Assembly (NCBI RefSeq): GCF_013376045.1
Contig: NZ_JABMJG010000003.1
Span: 639,544-703,543 of the forward strand
Source: Variovorax sp. SG517
GTDB taxonomy: Bacteria; Pseudomonadota; Gammaproteobacteria; Burkholderiales; Burkholderiaceae_C
DNA length: 64,000 nucleotides
Direction: 5' to 3'
Part shown: piece after piece, positions 61,476 through 64,000 of the stretch
Numbering within the stretch: the stretch's first letter is position 1
Layout: every line of letters begins with the position of its first letter
Made by a program: the position numbers and the translations under genes
Notes under the pieces: model-generated
Told to the model about the DNA's origin: nothing
What the model saw: the letters and a program-made list of their open reading frames with translations, nothing else
Database searches by the model: none

Positions 61476-62446
61476 CCCGGGCATCGATGAAACCGATGAG
61501 ACGACACTCGGCCGCCGCCCTTGCCTTCATTCCGGCGCTCGCGCTGCTTGCCGCCGCTTCCTGCCAGGCGCAGGAAGAAGAGAAGCCCAAGACCATGGCC
61601 TTCGGCCCCGAGTTCTACCTGACCAACGACAGCGACCACTTCCAGTCGCGCCGCGTGTCGGTCGAGTTCTTTCCGGCTTTCGAGAACGCCGACCGCTTCC
61701 TCGGTTTCAGGCTCGGCGACTACCGATACAAGCAGGACAGCTGGAAAAGAAGCGGCCAGAAGCTCACCTTCCTCGCGCGCGACATAGAAACCCGAACGGC
61801 CGACGGCGGTTCCATGGAAGCCGGCGTGTTCGAGCAGGGCGGCCACACGCTGCTCACGCTCGACGGCAGCTACCGCATATCGCCCACCAAGAGCACGGCG
61901 GTCGAATTCCTCATCACGCGCGACTGGGTCGAAACCCCGAAGTCGCTCGACAGGGGCATCGACTTCACGTTCGTCGGCGTCGCGGCCGACCAGCGCCTGG
62001 GCGACCACGTCACCCTGGTGGGCCTCGTCGCGCAGCAGTACTTTTCAGACGGCAATCGCCGAGACCACGGCCGCCTGCGGCTCATCTACCAGCCCTCGCT
62101 CGACCTCGGCCTCACGCTGCAGGCGCGCTACCGCACCTACCGAAGCACCCACGACGACGTGGACAGGGCCTACTTCAACCCCAAGAACTACAGCGAATCG
62201 ATGCTCGCCATCGGCTGGCGCCACCGCTTCGCGGGATGGACCGCCTCCGTGACCGCCGGCCTCGGCCGGGAGACCATCAACCACGACCTGAGCCAGCCCA
62301 CCAGGCTCCTCGACGTGAGCCTGCAAAGCCCGGTGAGGGGCGCGCATGTGTTCCGCTTCGGTGCGGGGTACAGCCGCAGTACGACGTTTGCGGGGCCGAG
62401 CTATCAGTACCGGTATCTGCGGGGGGAGTGGATCATTCGGTTCTGA
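61472..62446 (+). CDS. Outer-membrane beta-barrel protein coupled to the glycosyltransferase
   Basis: The 324-residue protein has a signal peptide (about residues 8-34, ending CQAQ) and a long series of alternating hydrophobic/polar strands rich in Tyr, Arg and Gly. It ends YLRGEWIIRF, a C-terminal Phe strand typical of outer-membrane barrels. It resembles YaiO-type barrels. It could export or anchor the polymer made by the upstream enzyme. The last 20 or so codons become rich in GGG, CGG and TAT, unlike the rest. Confidence 0.82.
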   Translation: MTRASMKPMRRHSAAALAFIPALALLAAASCQAQEEEKPKTMAFGPEFYLTNDSDHFQSRRVSVEFFPAFENADRFLGFRLGDYRYKQDSWKRSGQKLTFLARDIETRTADGGSMEAGVFEQGGHTLLTLDGSYRISPTKSTAVEFLITRDWVETPKSLDRGIDFTFVGVAADQRLGDHVTLVGLVAQQYFSDGNRRDHGRLRLIYQPSLDLGLTLQARYRTYRSTHDDVDRAYFNPKNYSESMLAIGWRHRFAGWTASVTAGLGRETINHDLSQPTRLLDVSLQSPVRGAHVFRFGAGYSRSTTFAGPSYQYRYLRGEWIIRF

Positions 62447-62483
62447 GCTTGTGCGCACTCGCGGACCGAAGCCCCGACTGTCG

Positions 62484-62954
62484 TCACCACGCATCCGGGC
62501 ACTCTGGCGGCCGGTTTTGCACCGGCACTTCGCCCGCCCTGCATTCCCAGGTCATTCCGGTGGCTTCAATAGTGGGATTCAGAAAGAAGGTTCTGGTAGG
62601 CGAGGGAGCCCATCCCATCAAGACAATCTTCAAGGCTCCGGTTTCGGGATTCACTCGAATGCTCTCGACGGGGTCGGGCAAGGGCGCATCGAACTGCGCC
62701 GCCGTCAAGCTGGACGGGAACTCCTTGTGTTTTGCGAAGTAGCTTTCGACCGTCTTCGCGGCAACTCGGCCAAAGGCAATCCCAATCGTCGCGTCCGAAG
62801 GTGACGCCGATACGCTAGGCGGCTTCACCTCGGGCTCGAATGCCGCATTCAGCAGCTTCGAGCCGATCTTTGAGGCAGACGAGATGGCGCAAAAGATGAC
62901 GATCCAGCGGAGCCACTTCCGACGGGGGCTACCGGTCGATGATTCTTCGGACAT
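62484..62954 (-). CDS. Membrane-anchored protein with pilin-like C-terminal domain
   Basis: The 156-residue protein has one membrane helix at about residues 16-34 after a charged N-terminus. The C-terminal part (TFFLNPTIEATGMTWEC, then PPECP) looks like the disulfide-closed end of type IV pilins. A prepilin leader (GFTLIE type) is missing, so it is not an ordinary pilin. AGGAGG lies 7 bases before ATG 62954. GC content is lower than in the neighbouring core genes. Confidence 0.68.
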   Translation of the reverse strand: MSEESSTGSPRRKWLRWIVIFCAISSASKIGSKLLNAAFEPEVKPPSVSASPSDATIGIAFGRVAAKTVESYFAKHKEFPSSLTAAQFDAPLPDPVESIRVNPETGALKIVLMGWAPSPTRTFFLNPTIEATGMTWECRAGEVPVQNRPPECPDAW

Positions 62955-63318
62955 GCTCCAACCTCCTTGTAGATCGTCTCGGTCATTGGCAGCGATGACG
63001 ATTGATTTTTTTGCTTGCGCGCGATGGTAGCTGGCGCCGATGACCAGCAACTCAGGAGGCCGATGGCGACGCAATGCGCGTCCAAACGTCAGGGCTTTGT
63101 GTCCCGCCGCGGCGCCCCCGCAGATATCTCGCCAATTCGAGAATTTCTCGACGAAATCTTTTCTCTTGCGCGGCTTCGCTTCTCTAAAGTGAATGCCCCT
63201 GTCGCAAGACGCCCCTCCTAGTGGGCGACGACCACCGATCGTGAAAGGAGCTCCCCCCAACCAGTTGACCCACTGTATGCGTCCGGGCATCCCGTCTTGC
63301 GGCGGATCTCTTTCACGG
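62955..63318. other. 364-bp low-GC gap without a recognisable gene
   Basis: No reading frame here has both a plausible start and protein-like composition. One clear element is the perfect 15-bp palindrome TCGAGAATTTCTCGA (63137-63151), which could bind a regulator. The interval is noticeably richer in A/T than the core genes and belongs to the accessory right end. Confidence 0.5.
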
Positions 63319-63696
63319 CTAGATCTGCCGCCTGGCGAACGCCACGGTGAAGAAGCGGCGGCTTGAGAGCTGAAGCGTCACCGACCACTCGCCGTTGACG
63401 TCGCCGGCGTGGGAGTACACAAGCGCGATCTGATTGTCGCGCGTCGCTTGGCCACATCCGCACTCCAGGGACTCCAAAGTCCATTGCTCCTGCGTACCGA
63501 GGGCGTTGGGGCTAACGAACTCGGTCAGGTAAGTCCACGCCTTCTGCTGCAGCGCTTGCAGCCCGTCAAGTGCATGCGATAGGGTGTCCATACAGAGTTG
63601 TGTCGGAGCGTGTGAATTCCCGGCGACGAGTACTTCGCATGAAGCTCCCGCAGGGGACGGCAGTAGCCACACTTGCTGCTCTTCGAGGAAGCGCAT
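63319..63696 (-). CDS. Hypothetical protein
   Basis: A 125-residue product from ATG 63696 (MRFLEEQQVWLLPS) is the most protein-like part of a frame that is open further upstream. It contains a Cys cluster (LECGCGQATR, about residue 82) and beta-rich ends, with no signal peptide or membrane helix. No strong ribosome site is seen and I do not recognise the family. It lies next to a truncated IS66 gene and may be a remnant or cargo gene. Confidence 0.5.
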   Translation of the reverse strand: MRFLEEQQVWLLPSPAGASCEVLVAGNSHAPTQLCMDTLSHALDGLQALQQKAWTYLTEFVSPNALGTQEQWTLESLECGCGQATRDNQIALVYSHAGDVNGEWSVTLQLSSRRFFTVAFARRQI

Positions 63697-63720
63697 TTTT
63701 TGATCTCGCAATTCATTGGT

Positions 63721-63759
63721 GGATCGGCAGTCTGCCATCCCTTGCAGGGATGCCGATCC
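63721..63759. repeat. Nested hairpin beside the IS66 remnant
   Basis: GGATCGGCA (63721-63729) pairs with TGCCGATCC (63751-63759), and an alternative inner stem pairs CATCCCT (63736-63742) with AGGGATG (63746-63752). The two stems share bases, so they are alternatives. It lies 20 bp beyond the transposase stop and could be part of the insertion-sequence end or a terminator without a T-run. Confidence 0.4.
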
Positions 63760-63778
63760 GATGCTGGGCTTGATGGCG

Positions 63779-64000
63779 CTACGCGTCCCAGCGATGTGGC
63801 AGTAGCTCTGCAATGCGACTGGCTGGGTGCGTAGGCAGCCGCTCGAGGACATCCTTCAGGTACGCATGCGGCTCATGGCCGTTCAGACGCGCCGAGTGCA
63901 CCAGGCTCATGACGGCCGCAGCTCGCTGGCCGGCGCGCAAGCTGCCGGCGAACAGCCAGTTCTGTCTTCCAAGCGCAATCGGCCGGATCTGGTTCTCCAC
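63779..64000 (-). mobile_element. tnpC: IS66 family transposase (TnpC), C-terminal end, cut by window edge
   Basis: The visible 73 residues include ENQIRPIALGRQNWLFAGS and AYLKDVLERLPTHP, a conserved C-terminal region of IS66 TnpC transposases. The gene enters from beyond the right edge and stops at 63779. The terminal inverted repeat typical of IS66 ends (GTAAGCG type) was not seen in the 60 bp after the stop, so the copy may be truncated. It supports the view that the right end of the window is an accessory boundary. Confidence 0.85.

Overview
The window is a high-GC chromosomal segment whose gene content fits a betaproteobacterium of the Burkholderiales. A Comamonadaceae member such as Variovorax is most likely. 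This rests on recognition of protein families (Bug receptor, NodT-type efflux lipoprotein, CYP116B P450, ECF42, Anbu, IorAB) and on codon use that is almost wholly G/C-ending; no search was run. No rRNA, tRNA or CRISPR array was seen.

Layout: 1-1096 holds two membrane-protein genes on the minus strand. 1423-11784 is a complete tripartite RND efflux operon (MdtA-like adaptor, two HAE1-type permeases, NodT/OprM-type lipoprotein). It is interrupted between the two permease genes by a ~650-bp palindromic repeat island, with mirror-image codon skew in the two flanking genes. 11865-16861 holds an SPW-repeat protein, a phosphotransferase-fold protein, and a TetR regulator with an IorB/IorA-type molybdenum hydroxylase. 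17078-22658 holds GntR and RpiR regulators and an amino-acid utilisation cluster (class III aminotransferase, ABC binding protein, Asp/Glu racemase-like). 22808-30452 holds uppP, an IclR regulator divergent from a Bug receptor plus self-sufficient P450, and a NarL-type two-component pair. 30533-39718 holds an ECF42 sigma factor with its YCII/DGPF partner, an SDR, a GNAT, an amidase, a hydrolase, Anbu and mutS.

40135-47745 is the most coherent functional unit. An ECF sigma/ChrR anti-sigma pair is flanked by two operons encoding two cyclopropane-synthase-like methyltransferases, an FAD oxidoreductase and DUF1365, DUF2177, DUF2878 and DUF6134-like proteins. Three promoter candidates with an 18-bp spacer and a shared TGRTCY ... 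TGCG-TA layout stand before the three transcription units. This looks like a singlet-oxygen/photo-oxidative lipid-remodelling regulon.

47792-60025 holds a diguanylate cyclase with an overlapping leader peptide, CorA, a MarR-EmrB pair, an iron-linked PadR/siderophore-interacting protein pair with a perfect 18-bp operator, a DUF1266 protein, an orphan sensor kinase, a PrsW-type protease and a DUF3883-like protein. 60138-62446 encodes a processive glycosyltransferase with an outer-membrane barrel, probably for exopolysaccharide. The right end (62447-64000) is lower in GC, carries small unknown genes and ends in a truncated IS66 transposase, so it is probably an accessory boundary.
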